Shown one piece after another: positions 43,261-52,036 of a DNA stretch of 64,000 bases. Both the position numbers and the translations under genes were made by a program. Where the stretch lies: contig NZ_CP012334.1 in assembly GCF_001704295.1 (NCBI RefSeq), positions 2,120,084 through 2,184,083 of the forward strand, given 5' to 3'. Position 1 is the stretch's first letter. Every line of letters starts with the position of its first letter. The DNA comes from Bordetella sp. H567 (GTDB taxonomy: Bacteria; Pseudomonadota; Gammaproteobacteria; Burkholderiales; Burkholderiaceae_B). The notes under the pieces were generated by a model. That model did no database searches, was not told the origin of the DNA, and saw only the letters and a program-made list of their open reading frames with translations.

Positions 43261-44145
43261 ATGACGGGATCCCATGCGGGCGCGGCCAGCGCGGCCCGCG
43301 CGACAAGCATAGGCGTGATCGCCATCCTGCTGTGGGCGGCGCTGGCCCTGCTGACGGTGCGGGCCGGCGGCCTGCCGCCGTTCCAGCTGCTGGCCCTGAG
43401 TTTCGGCGTGGCTTTCGTGGGCGGCGTCTGCGCGCTGCTGCCGCGCGGACGCGCCGCGCTGGCCGAGATGCGCCAGCCCCTGCGCCCCTGGCTGCTGAGC
43501 GTCGGCGGCATCTTTTGCTATCACGCGCTGTATTTCTTCGCGCTCTCGCACGCGCCGGCCGCGCAGGCCAGCTTGATCGCCTATTTGTGGCCCTTGTTCA
43601 TCGTGCTGTTTTCCGCGCTGGCGCCGGGCGGCCATTTGCATCCCCGCCATGTCGTGGGCGCGGTGCTGGGGCTGGCGGGCACGGCGCTGATCGCACTCGA
43701 TCGCAGCGGCGCGGCCGACGCGGCATGGCCGGTCGCGGGCATCGCCGCCGCCTTCGGCTGTGCGCTGATCTGGTCGGGATACTCGGTGCTGAACCGGCGT
43801 TACGCCAGTGCGCCCAGCAGCATGATGGTGGGCGTATGTGGACTGGTTGCGCTGGCAGGCGCCGCCTGCCACGCCCTGCTGGAAACCACCGTGCCCGTCA
43901 GCGGCGCCCAGTGGGGCGCGATCCTGCTGCTGGGGCTGGGGCCGACGGGGCTTGCCTTCCTGGCCTGGGACTACGCCACCAAGCATGGGCATCTGGCCTT
44001 GCTGGGCCCCTTGTCCTATCTGGCGCCCTTGCTGTCGACGCTGCTGCTTGTCCTGACCGGCGAAACGCCCGCGACCCTGTCACTGCTGATGGCGGCCTTG
44101 CTGATCATCGGCGGTTCGGTGGTGGCCACCTTCGCGCGCCGCTAG
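43261..44145 (+). CDS. EamA/DMT family exporter (YddG-like)
   Basis: A 294-residue protein with about ten membrane helices in two EamA repeats. The first spans about 12-140 and includes SHAPAAQASLIAYLWPLFIVL. The second spans about 150-290 and includes LGLGPTGLAFLAWDYATKHG and PLSYLAPLLSTLLLVLTGE. The pattern resembles YddG-type amino-acid exporters. The start is uncertain: ATG at 43261 or GTG at 43252, the latter with GGGGTG at better spacing. It is not clearly linked to the ABC operon before it. Confidence 0.88.
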   Translation: MTGSHAGAASAARATSIGVIAILLWAALALLTVRAGGLPPFQLLALSFGVAFVGGVCALLPRGRAALAEMRQPLRPWLLSVGGIFCYHALYFFALSHAPAAQASLIAYLWPLFIVLFSALAPGGHLHPRHVVGAVLGLAGTALIALDRSGAADAAWPVAGIAAAFGCALIWSGYSVLNRRYASAPSSMMVGVCGLVALAGAACHALLETTVPVSGAQWGAILLLGLGPTGLAFLAWDYATKHGHLALLGPLSYLAPLLSTLLLVLTGETPATLSLLMAALLIIGGSVVATFARR

Positions 44146-44198
44146 CGTCGTCCGTCACGGCGGGCGGCTGCGGGGCCGGGCGCCTTCCTTGACAGGCC

Positions 44199-45044
44199 CT
44201 AGATCATCTCCAGCGGCCGTTTCCGCCCGGGCGGCGGGAAGGCCTGGTCCAGTTCGGCCAGGTCCTGGTCCGTCAGCGTAACCCCCAGGCAAGCCAGGTT
44301 CTGCTTCAGGTGTTCGCGCGATGCCGTCTTTGGGATCGCGATCACGCCGGGCTCGCGCAACACCCACGCCAGGGCGGCCGCCGCCGCGCTGATGCCATGG
44401 CGTTCGCCCACCCGCTTCAGCGTGGGATCGTGCAGCAGGCGCCCCTGCTCGATGGGGGAGTAGGCCATGACCGGCATCCCACGCGAGCGGCACCACGGCA
44501 GCAGATCGAACTCGATGCCGCGACGGCCAAGGTTGTACAGCACCTGGTCGGTCTGCGCCCGCTCGCCGCCGGGCAGGGCGGTCAATTCCTTCATCTCCTC
44601 GCCGTCCAGGTTGCTGACGCCCCAGCGGGCGATCTTGCCCTGGCTGACCAGCTCCTCGAAGGCCGCCACGGTGTCGGCCAGGGGGTGCGGCCCACGCCAG
44701 TGCAGCAGGTACAGGTCGATGCGGTCCACGCCCAGGCGCCGCAGGCTCGCCTCGCAGGCACGCGCGACGCCATGCCGGGAGGCATTGCCGGGCAGGACCT
44801 TGCTGACCAGGAATATGCGGTCGCGCCGTCCCTGGATGGCGCGGCCGACGATTTCCTCCGCGCCGCCATTGGCATACATTTCCGCGGTGTCGATCAGCGT
44901 CAGGCCGGCGTCGATGCCGGCCTGCAGCGAACGGATTTCAACTTGGGCGCGCGCCGAGGATTCGCCCATGGACCAGGTCCCCTGGCCCAGGGCCGGGACG
45001 GTCTGCCCATCGGGGAAAGCGATGCTGGGGGGCTTGCGGGTCAT
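44199..45044 (-). CDS. Aldo/keto reductase
   Basis: A 281-residue NADPH-dependent aldo/keto reductase (TIM barrel). The catalytic tetrad is visible: D52 and Y57 ([12 protein letters not shown]), K82 (LVSKVLPGN) and H115 ([10 protein letters not shown]). [12 protein letters not shown] and [15 protein letters not shown] are the cofactor-binding segments. It reduces aldehydes or ketones of unknown identity. GGAGGAG precedes the ATG. It follows the I78 lipoprotein gene, separated by a strong GC stem-loop. Confidence 0.93.
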   Translation of the reverse strand: MTRKPPSIAFPDGQTVPALGQGTWSMGESSARAQVEIRSLQAGIDAGLTLIDTAEMYANGGAEEIVGRAIQGRRDRIFLVSKVLPGNASRHGVARACEASLRRLGVDRIDLYLLHWRGPHPLADTVAAFEELVSQGKIARWGVSNLDGEEMKELTALPGGERAQTDQVLYNLGRRGIEFDLLPWCRSRGMPVMAYSPIEQGRLLHDPTLKRVGERHGISAAAAALAWVLREPGVIAIPKTASREHLKQNLACLGVTLTDQDLAELDQAFPPPGRKRPLEMI

Positions 45045-45062
45045 GGCGGGCTCCTCCGTTGG

Positions 45063-45088
45063 CCGCCGCGGATCCCGGGCCGCGGCGG
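45063..45088 (-). terminator. GC-rich stem-loop between lipoprotein and reductase genes
   Basis: CCGCCGCGG (45063-45071) pairs perfectly with CCGCGGCGG (45080-45088) around an 8-base loop, directly after the lipoprotein stop codon. There is no T-run, so it may stabilise the upstream message or weaken read-through rather than act as a classic terminator. Confidence 0.5.
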
Positions 45089-45092
45089 ATGG

Positions 45093-45530
45093 TCAGCCGC
45101 AGCGCAGGGCAGTCAGCGCGCCCTGTTGGTCCAGGATCAGGTTGATACGCTGCGGGTCGTATTCCATGGTCATGACTTCGCCAGGCTTCAGCACACGGGT
45201 CTTGCTGGAGGAAGACGCCTGCTTGATCTGGCTTTCCACCGAGCTGGTCAGCTTGGTGCCGATCATGTTCTGCACGGGCTGGGCATCGCAGCCGCGGCTG
45301 GCCGCATAGGACGGGGTGTAGCCGCCGCCGCCATACCCCCCGCCGTAGCTTCCACCTGCGCTGTCGCCGGAGGCCCCGTAGCTTTCCGTGCTGCTCGAGC
45401 TGTCCGTGGTACCGGCCGAAGGCGTGGAGGATGTCGTGCCGTCCGTGCCGGTCGATGATGCCTGCCGGCCGGTGTTGGCGCAGGCAGCGAGACTGGCGAC
45501 GAGAACGAGCGGGATGAGCTTGCGGATCAT
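45093..45530 (-). CDS. I78 peptidase-inhibitor-like lipoprotein
   Basis: A 145-residue lipoprotein with lipobox LAAC (cysteine 17). A Ser/Gly/Thr-rich flexible linker (about 20-75, with GGGYGGGGY) leads to a compact domain (80-145): GCDAQPVQNMIGTKL, then RVLKPGEVMTMEYDPQRINLIL (split) ending in LRCG. That C-terminal layout is the I78 inhibitor family, named for an Aspergillus elastase inhibitor. It may guard the cell surface against proteases, though the partner is unknown. The two cysteines of the domain could form a disulfide. Confidence 0.85.
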   Translation of the reverse strand: MIRKLIPLVLVASLAACANTGRQASSTGTDGTTSSTPSAGTTDSSSSTESYGASGDSAGGSYGGGYGGGGYTPSYAASRGCDAQPVQNMIGTKLTSSVESQIKQASSSSKTRVLKPGEVMTMEYDPQRINLILDQQGALTALRCG

Positions 45531-45591
45531 GCGTACCCCTATAACAGCGTTGATATTGCGTACAAGCGTCCTTGCGGGAAGGACCGGTACA

Positions 45592-47052
45592 TCATAGTTC
45601 AGTGCGAACGGCTTGGGTTCGCGGCGCGGGCGCGTCCTCCACCCCCAGCGGCGTGGCGATCTCTTCCAGCGGCTTGCGTTCCGCGTCCACGCCGTGGCGC
45701 AGGGCCAGCAGGCCGGCCGCGATGACCAGCAGCGCGGCGAACGCGTAGCCGTAACCGACGGCGTTGCGGTTGCCGCTTTCGATCAGCGTGCCGAACAGCA
45801 CGGGTCCGACAAAGCCGCCGGCGCCCGTACCGATGGCATAAAAGACGGAAATCGCCAGGGCGCGGGTTTCCAGCGGAAAGACTTCGCTGACCGTCAGGTA
45901 CGCCGAGCTGGCCGCGGCCGACGCCAGGAAGAACACCGCCGACCAGCACAGCGCCAGTGTGCCCGCCCCCAGGTGGCCCGCCATGAAGGCCCATCCCGTC
46001 AGCGCCAGCGCGACCCCGGCCGAGACATAGGTCAACGCGATCATGCGGCGGCGGCCCACGTGGTCGAACAGCGGGCCCAGCAGCAGCGGCCCCAGCACAT
46101 TGCCCGCGGCGAACGGAAAAATATACAGGGCCACGCGGTCTGCCGGTACGTGCATGAAGCGCGTCAGCACAAGCGAATAGGTAAAGAAGATTGCGTTGTA
46201 GAAGAACGCCTGCGAGATCATCATCGACAGCGCCACCACGCTGCGCTTGCGATAGCGCCGCGTCAGTACGTGCGCTACCTCGCGCAGGGTGGGCGCGGCC
46301 CGGCGGCCGAACGTCACGCTGGCGGCCACCGGCGCCAGGCCGCCCTCCCGCGCGATGACCTCGGCTTCGATCGCTTCGATGATGCGCAGGGCTTGCGCCT
46401 CGCGCCCGTGAGACAGCAGCCAGCGCGGGCTTTCCGGCACATCGCGCCGCACCAGCAGGATGGCCAGGGCCAGCACCGCGCCCAGGGCGAAGCCCGCCCG
46501 CCAGCCGTATTCCGGACCGAGCACGCGCGCGTCGAGCAGGAACAGGCTGACCGCCGCACCCAGTGCCGCACCGACCCAGAAGCTGCCATTGATGGCCAGG
46601 CTGACGCGGCCACGCACCCGCGCCGGAATCAATTCATCGATGGCCGAGTTGATGGCGGCGTATTCGCCGCCGATGCCCAGCCCCGTGGCGAAGCGGCAGA
46701 TCGCAAAGAACACGAAATTCGTGGAGAAGGCCGTCAGCAGCGTGGCAGCCATGTACAGCGCCAGCGTCATCAAGAACAGCCTCTTGCGGCCGAGGCGGTC
46801 GGCCAGGCGACCGAAGACCAGGGCACCCACCACCGCCCCGGCGATATACAGCGAACCGGACCAGCCCACCTGGACGGCGTCCAGCCCTAGGGTATCCGGA
46901 CGTTCCAGCACGCTGCCCAGCGAGCCGACCAGCGTGACTTCCAGCCCGTCCAGCACCCAGGCGACGCCCAGCGCCACGACGACGCGCGTATGCCAGCGGG
47001 ACCAGGGCAGGCGGTCCAGCCGGGCGGGAATGTCGCTGCGGATGACGCTCAT
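45592..47052 (-). CDS. MFS transporter, sugar-porter/metabolite:H+ symporter type
   Basis: A 486-residue major facilitator protein with 12 helices. It has GRLADRLGRKRLFL (motif A), RFATGLGIGGEYAAINSAIDEL, PESPRWLLSHGREAQAL after helix 6 and GPLFDHVGRRRMIAL in the second half. These are typical of the sugar-porter superfamily, including aromatic-acid and metabolite symporters. It is divergent from a LysR gene with a 125-base gap, so LysR control is likely. The substrate is unknown. Confidence 0.92.
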   Translation of the reverse strand: MSVIRSDIPARLDRLPWSRWHTRVVVALGVAWVLDGLEVTLVGSLGSVLERPDTLGLDAVQVGWSGSLYIAGAVVGALVFGRLADRLGRKRLFLMTLALYMAATLLTAFSTNFVFFAICRFATGLGIGGEYAAINSAIDELIPARVRGRVSLAINGSFWVGAALGAAVSLFLLDARVLGPEYGWRAGFALGAVLALAILLVRRDVPESPRWLLSHGREAQALRIIEAIEAEVIAREGGLAPVAASVTFGRRAAPTLREVAHVLTRRYRKRSVVALSMMISQAFFYNAIFFTYSLVLTRFMHVPADRVALYIFPFAAGNVLGPLLLGPLFDHVGRRRMIALTYVSAGVALALTGWAFMAGHLGAGTLALCWSAVFFLASAAASSAYLTVSEVFPLETRALAISVFYAIGTGAGGFVGPVLFGTLIESGNRNAVGYGYAFAALLVIAAGLLALRHGVDAERKPLEEIATPLGVEDAPAPRTQAVRTEL

Positions 47053-47149
47053 GAAGGAGGACGGCAGGAAGAATGATTTTCCCGAGTGTGATGGCGGGCG
47101 ACCTTGCGCGGGCGTGTCAAAATCCTTGTGACGGATACCAATGGAGACA

Positions 47150-47167
47150 CGCCGCGGCGCCGCGGCG
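47150..47167. promoter_or_regulatory. 18-base perfect GC palindrome at LysR translation start
   Basis: CGCCGCGGCGCCGCGGCG is a perfect palindrome of only G and C, ending 10 bases before the LysR ATG at 47178. In mRNA it would fold over the place where the ribosome binds. The nearest GGAGA (47143-47147) lies on its far side, so the hairpin may bring it close or block initiation. Confidence 0.45.
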
Positions 47168-47177
47168 CAGACACCCG

Positions 47178-48092
47178 ATGCTAGACCTGAATGAGTTTCT
47201 GACCTTTTCGGTGATCGCGGAGGAGAAAAGCTTTTCCCGCGCGGCGGAAAAGCTGGGTATCTCCAAGGCGCTGGCCAGCAAGCACGTGGCCGACCTGGAA
47301 CATGCGCTGGGGGTCAAGTTGCTGCATCGGACCACCCGCAAGATCGGACTGACCACGGCCGGCGCGCTGTTCTACGAGCGCTGCCGCCAGCTGGTGGCGC
47401 ACGCGGAAGACGCGCGTCACGAGATCGAACAATTCCGCAGTTCCCCCGGCGGCCTCATACGCGTCAGTTCGGCCATGGCCTTCGGGCGGCGCCATCTGGT
47501 ACCGGCCATCACCCGTTTCCTGGAGCAGTATCCCGATATTTCCGTCGACCTGGACCTGAGCCAGCAGTTTCCCGACCTGATCACCGCCGGCGCCGACGTG
47601 GTGATACGCCAGGCCGATGAGCCCTTGCTGGTGTCCCTGGTGGCGCGTCGGCTGGCGCCGGTGCGCTGGGTGGCTTGCGCCAGTCCCGCGTATCTGGCGC
47701 GGCGTGGTGCACCGCGCACGCCGGCCGACCTGGTCGAACACAACTGCCTGGTGTATTTCGTCAACAGCAAGGGGGAATGGTCGTTCACGGATGAGGCGGG
47801 CGTGCAGGCGGTGCGTCCCAAGGGCAACTTCAAGGCCAATAGCGCCGACGCGGTGCTGCATGCCGCGCTGGGCAATCTGGGGATCGGGGTCGTGCCCACC
47901 TTTGCGGCCGGCGACGCGCTGCGCAGCGGCCAGCTGGTGCGCGTGTTGCCGGAATACCGGCTGCCGGAACGCGCGCTGTACGCCGCCTATCTGCCCAACC
48001 CCACCATGGCCCAGAGTACACGGCTGTTCGTCGGTTTCCTGGGTGATTACTTCGGCGACCAACCCTACTGGGACCGCGACCTGGCGCCGTGA
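47178..48092 (+). CDS. LysR family transcriptional regulator
   Basis: A 304-residue LysR regulator of the CrgA-like group, with helix-turn-helix AEEKSFSRAAEKLGISKALASKHVADLE (split). TTRKIGLTTAGALFYERC follows, then an effector domain with LIRVSSAMAFGRRHLVPAI and DVVIRQADEPLLVSLVARRLAPV. The ATG at 47178 starts the family-like sequence. Divergent from the sugar-porter-type MFS gene, it probably regulates that gene. Confidence 0.92.
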   Translation: MLDLNEFLTFSVIAEEKSFSRAAEKLGISKALASKHVADLEHALGVKLLHRTTRKIGLTTAGALFYERCRQLVAHAEDARHEIEQFRSSPGGLIRVSSAMAFGRRHLVPAITRFLEQYPDISVDLDLSQQFPDLITAGADVVIRQADEPLLVSLVARRLAPVRWVACASPAYLARRGAPRTPADLVEHNCLVYFVNSKGEWSFTDEAGVQAVRPKGNFKANSADAVLHAALGNLGIGVVPTFAAGDALRSGQLVRVLPEYRLPERALYAAYLPNPTMAQSTRLFVGFLGDYFGDQPYWDRDLAP

Positions 48093-48183
48093 CAGCGGCG
48101 CGCCCGCCCGTGGTGGTGCCGCGACAGCGACACTTTTCATAACAAATAACGGCGCGGGCGAAGCGCGCCGTGATGGCGGATGC

Positions 48184-48276
48184 GCGGTTCAGGCCGCGCT
48201 GGTTCCGAGCGGTTCAGGCGCGCTGGTTCCGGATAGCGGTTCGGGCCGCTTTAGCCGGATCAGCGGTTCAAGCCGC
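48184..48276. repeat. Tandem palindromic repeat, four units of 25-27 bases
   Basis: Copies of the 14-base palindrome-like unit GCGGTTC-A/G-GGCCGC start at 48184, 48209, 48236 and 48263, separated by related GCTGGTTCCG-type spacers. The last unit contains the stop codon and final codons of the leftward SnoaL-like gene. Each unit can fold into a short stem, so the array may act as a transcript-end structure between convergent genes. Confidence 0.7.
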
Positions 48277-48682
48277 TTTCGCCCGCGATGTCGTGAAAAA
48301 GCTCGCGCTGCTCGAATCGCCACCGGCCATCGAGCCGTACGACACGGTCGCGATAGGTTCCGGCCACGGCGATGGCCGGCCCACCCGGCGCATCGCGCAC
48401 GACCAGGAAATTGGACCGCACGCCGGCGCTGTCGCCGTCCACGTCGATGATGATGTTGGTGGTGAAGTGCTTGCGCCGCGTCCCCGGCCCCGGCGCGGGC
48501 ACCAGTTGGCGCATGAAGGAAGCGATGCCGTCCGGGCCCTGCGCCCGGCCGTTGCGCGATATCCACTGGCCCGTCGGCGTGAACAGCCGGCCCAGCTCGG
48601 CAAGCTCGTATCCATCCAGCCGGAAGCAGTAGTCCGCCAGGAGCTCCCGGATCGCGTCCTTGGCGTGCAGGATGTCGTTCAT
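48260..48682 (-). CDS. SnoaL/NTF2-like domain protein
   Basis: A 140-residue single-domain protein of the SnoaL-like (NTF2 fold) group: AKDAIRELLADYCFRLDG, LFTPTGQWISRNGRAQGPDG and the strand pair VVRLDGRWRFEQRELFHDI. Members are isomerases, dehydratases or ring-hydroxylating-enzyme partners. Its start overlaps the MFS stop by four bases (ATGA), placing it third in an operon after an alpha/beta hydrolase and an MFS transporter. A catabolic role is inferred from that context. Confidence 0.85.
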   Translation of the reverse strand: MNDILHAKDAIRELLADYCFRLDGYELAELGRLFTPTGQWISRNGRAQGPDGIASFMRQLVPAPGPGTRRKHFTTNIIIDVDGDSAGVRSNFLVVRDAPGGPAIAVAGTYRDRVVRLDGRWRFEQRELFHDIAGESGLNR

Positions 48683-49982
48683 GGGCGCATCTCCTCCAGG
48701 ATGGGCCGCCCGCGCGGCATGTCTTCCGGCGCGATCGGCGCGCGCGTCATCGTCAGTACCACGGTGGCCCCTACCAGCAACAGGACGCCCGCCACCACGA
48801 AGGCGGCGTCGTAGCTGCCCGTGCCGGCTATCACGTAGGCGGTCGCGATCGGCGCGATCACGCCGAACAGGTTGCCGCCCGTGACCAGGAAGCCATGTGC
48901 CTTGCCGGTATTGGCGGCATTGCGCAACAGGTCGTTGGTCAGCGTGATGTTCAGGCCCACGGCGCTGCCGATGCAGCTGAGCGAGATGGAAAGCAGCGCG
49001 ATGATGGTCGCGGTGTCGTGAACCCAGCGGATCGTCACCATGACGGCCGAGCACAACATCATGACCGCCACCTGGTTGCGGCGCGCGCCGGACTGCACCG
49101 GCTTGCCGCGCATGAGGCGGTCGCTGAGCCAGCCGATGAAGATCGTGCCGGGTACCGCGAAAGCATAGGGTACCGCCGTGAACATGCCGGTTTTCAGGAC
49201 GCTCAGGCCGCGCGTCGTCTGCAGATACGAGGGCAGCCAGGTGAGGAAAAAGTACACGGTATAGACCGCGCAGCCCTGGGTAATCGCCACGCCCCTCAGG
49301 CTGCGGCACCGCAGCAGCGCGGACAGGGGCGCGCCGTGCCGGGCGTCGCGGCGCCGCCGCGCTCGGCCAGAATTTTGGCGCGCTCGGCTTCGCCGATGAA
49401 ACGGGCCTGCTCGGGCTGGCGAAACCAGATCAGCCACGCCAGCAGCCAGACGAAGCCCACGGCGCCGGCCACATAGAATCCGCCGCGCCAGCCCAGTTCG
49501 CTGACGACATAGCCCATGGTGACCAGGCCCAGGGCCGGGCCCGCGTAGCCGCCGCAATTGAAGACCACCGTGGCCAGCCCGCGTTCGCCCGCGGGCATCC
49601 ATTCGCGTATGGTGCGGCCGCCGGCCGGGTAGGTGGCGCCTTCGCCGAAGCCCATGGCCAGGCGCGACGCGAACAGCGATGCAAAGCTCCAACTCGCACC
49701 GGTTGCCAGCGTGGCGAGCGACCATATCGCCATGCCGGCCGCCGTCGAACGCCGGGTACCGTATTTGTCGACCCACATGCCCCAGGGCAGGACGGCCACC
49801 AGGTAGGTCCACAGGAAGGCCGAGAACAGATAGCCCAGCTGGACGGTCGACAAGTGGAAGGCGGCGGCCACCGGCTGCGCGGCGACGGACAATACGATGC
49901 GGTCGATGTAGTTGATCGAGCAGCCCGTGAAAAGCAGCAGGTAGATCCAGATCCGGCCGCGCGTCATGCCTTGTTGTTGCAT
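48679..49982 (-). pseudogene. MFS transporter (anion:cation symporter type) with frameshift
   Basis: The gene starts at 49982 (GGGGAGA upstream) and reads as an MFS transporter of the ACS/tartrate-glucarate type: INYIDRIVLSVAAQPVAAAF, GMWVDKYGTRRSTAAG and GFGEGATYPAGGRTIREWMP. After AERAKILAERGGAATPGTAR the frame runs into a stop at 49296. The second half (GVAITQGCAVYTVYFFLTWLPSYLQ, FIGWLSDRLMRGKPVQ) continues in another frame to 48679. A single-base change in the GC-rich stretch near 49320-49350 restores one 430-residue protein. It is either a real inactivating mutation, programmed slippage, or a sequencing error. It lies between the hydrolase (19-base overlap) and SnoaL-like genes. Confidence 0.85.
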
Positions 49983-50806
49983 TGCTCGTCTCCCCATGAA
50001 AGCGTGGCGCCGTGTGCCGCGATCGCCTGGGCGAGCGCGGTGGGCGCCTGCACGGCCATCAGGTGGCCGCTGTCGATTTCCGTGTACCGCGCCCCCGGGA
50101 TGGCGTCCGCGATACGGCGCGCGTAGGCGGGCGGGCGCAGCACGTCGTGGCGGCCCGCGACGACCAGGACCGGGCAGCGCAGATCGGCCAGCCGCCCATC
50201 CAGCTCGGCATGGGCCAGCGCCTGGTTGGCGTGCGCGTAGCCAACGGGATCGCAGCCGAGGAAACGCGCGCGATACGCATCGAAGGCAGCCGCATCGCGC
50301 CGGATGCCAGGCGGATAGGAGTTGGCGAGCGATGCATCCGCCACGGCGCGCATGCCCTGATCGACGGCCATGCGCGAACGTTCGTCCAGGTAGGCACGCC
50401 GTTGCGGATCCGCGCCCAGCGCGGGCGGGCAAAGCACCAGTCCCGCCACGCGGTCGGGGTGCCGCAAGGCATAGGAAACGACGATGGCCGCGCCGGCCGC
50501 CGCGCCCACCAGCAGGCAGGGCAGCGGCACGCCGGCCGCGGCGAGCACCGCTCCAAGGTCGCGCGCCTGGTCATCCAGCGTGCAGGGCGTGCGGGGTTTT
50601 TCGGCCAGGCCGTGACCACGCTGGTCGTAGCGCAGGACGCGCCACTGCGATTCCAGCGGGTTCGCCACCTTGTCCCAGCTGTCCAGGCTGCCGCCCAGCT
50701 CGTGCACGAGCACGATGGCGCGCCCGCCATGGCCGCTGTCGCGCCGGCAAAGCATGACGCCCGAGGCGTCGTCCCATGCCATGTCGCGATGGTTGGTCTC
50801 CTTCAT
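49964..50806 (-). CDS. Alpha/beta hydrolase lacking the nucleophile serine
   Basis: A 280-residue protein closest to the 3-oxoadipate enol-lactonase/epoxide-hydrolase-like branch: IVLVHELGGSLDSWDKV (oxyanion region), YDQRGHGLAEKP, and VAGRHDVLRPP plus SGHLMAVQAPTAL (acid and histidine). The elbow, normally VGxSxGG, reads VGAAAGAA, with alanine 103 where serine should be, so classic serine hydrolysis should fail. It may be a non-hydrolytic or decarboxylase-type relative, or inactive. First gene of a leftward unit with the MFS and SnoaL-like genes; divergent from a LysR gene. Confidence 0.88.
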   Translation of the reverse strand: MKETNHRDMAWDDASGVMLCRRDSGHGGRAIVLVHELGGSLDSWDKVANPLESQWRVLRYDQRGHGLAEKPRTPCTLDDQARDLGAVLAAAGVPLPCLLVGAAAGAAIVVSYALRHPDRVAGLVLCPPALGADPQRRAYLDERSRMAVDQGMRAVADASLANSYPPGIRRDAAAFDAYRARFLGCDPVGYAHANQALAHAELDGRLADLRCPVLVVAGRHDVLRPPAYARRIADAIPGARYTEIDSGHLMAVQAPTALAQAIAAHGATLSWGDEQCNNKA

Positions 50807-50987
50807 GCTGTCTCGCTTTCGCCGGGCGCCTGGCCCGTTCTTGTTGTCGATCTCGATATCTGGCGCACCTTAGCAGCCGGCGGGGACCGTTGACAAAGAC
50901 CGAGTCGCGATGGAAAGCTATGCCGTCCCGGCATGGGTGCGTGCCGGTCCATCCACCTGACGGGAGACAGTCATCGACCTGCGCGAA

Positions 50988-51917
50988 TTGCGCTACTTCG
51001 CCCATGTCGCGCGCGCCGGGAGTTTCAGCCGCGCCGCCCAGGAGCTCTATATCGCCCAACCCGCGCTCAGCCGCCAGATACGCAAGCTGGAGGAAGAGCT
51101 GGGCGTCGCGCTGCTGGCGCGGCACGGGCGCGGCGTGCGGCTGACGGGCGCCGGCGCCCGCCTGCTGGAACGCGCTGAGATGATTGCCGACTTCGTGCGG
51201 CAGACGGAGGATCACGTACGCCAGGAAGGGGATGCGCTATCCGGGCACGTCGCGCTGGGGCTGCCGACCGGCGTGGCCATGATGGTCGGCCGCCGTGTCA
51301 TCGAGGCATTCCGCGCGCGCTGGCCGCAGGTGTCCTTGCATGTGCGAGAAGGCCTGAGCACTTCGCTGCAGGAATGGGTGTTGAACGGGCGGGTGGACCT
51401 GGCCGTGCTACACAATCCGCCCCCGCTGGACCGCCTGGACGTCGAACCGGTCATCGCGGAGCCCATGGTGCTGGTCGCGCCGCCGGACGCGGGATTGCCC
51501 GGGGCGCCCGGCCGTGCCCGCCGGCTGGCCGATGTGCAGGCGCTGCCCTTGATCCTGCCCGGCTTGCCGCACGCGAACCGCCGGCTGATCGAACAGAGCG
51601 CCGTGCAAAGCGGCCTGCGCCTGCGCGTCATCATGGAAATCGACAGCCTGGCCTTGACGCGGGACCTGGTGGCGGGCGGGCTCGGCTATTCCATCCTGAC
51701 CTATGCGGCGGTGCAGGACGACGCCGCGGCGGGCAGGGTGGCCGCGTATCCGATCGAGCGGCCCGCCATCCCGTCCATCGTGGCCATCGCCGCATTGCGC
51801 GAGAGCCGCGCGGTGCGTGCCACCCAAGCCATGCGCTCGGTGCTGCGCGCGGCCTTGCGCGATCACGTGACCTCGGGGGCGTGGCGCGGCAATGCCGCAT
51901 GGCTGGGCGACGGCTGA
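50988..51917 (+). CDS. LysR family transcriptional regulator (NAC/CynR-like)
   Basis: A 309-residue LysR regulator from TTG at 50988. Its helix-turn-helix is ARAGSFSRAAQELYIAQPALSRQIRKLEEE (split), then RHGRGVRLTGAGARLLERAE and an effector domain. Homology begins five codons earlier (DLRELRYF), where the codon with best spacing from GGGAGA is ATC at 50973. The real start may therefore be that non-standard codon. It is divergent from the hydrolase/MFS/SnoaL operon and is its likely regulator. Confidence 0.88.
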   Translation: MRYFAHVARAGSFSRAAQELYIAQPALSRQIRKLEEELGVALLARHGRGVRLTGAGARLLERAEMIADFVRQTEDHVRQEGDALSGHVALGLPTGVAMMVGRRVIEAFRARWPQVSLHVREGLSTSLQEWVLNGRVDLAVLHNPPPLDRLDVEPVIAEPMVLVAPPDAGLPGAPGRARRLADVQALPLILPGLPHANRRLIEQSAVQSGLRLRVIMEIDSLALTRDLVAGGLGYSILTYAAVQDDAAAGRVAAYPIERPAIPSIVAIAALRESRAVRATQAMRSVLRAALRDHVTSGAWRGNAAWLGDG

Positions 51918-52036
51918 GCGGTGAACAATGCCGCGCGCGATTCGTGAACAATCTTTTCACGGATCGCTGTTGAATCGGGCGGGCCACGCGTTCACCATGT
52001 TTTCCTCTGTACGTGACTTTTTAATAGGAAGACAGC

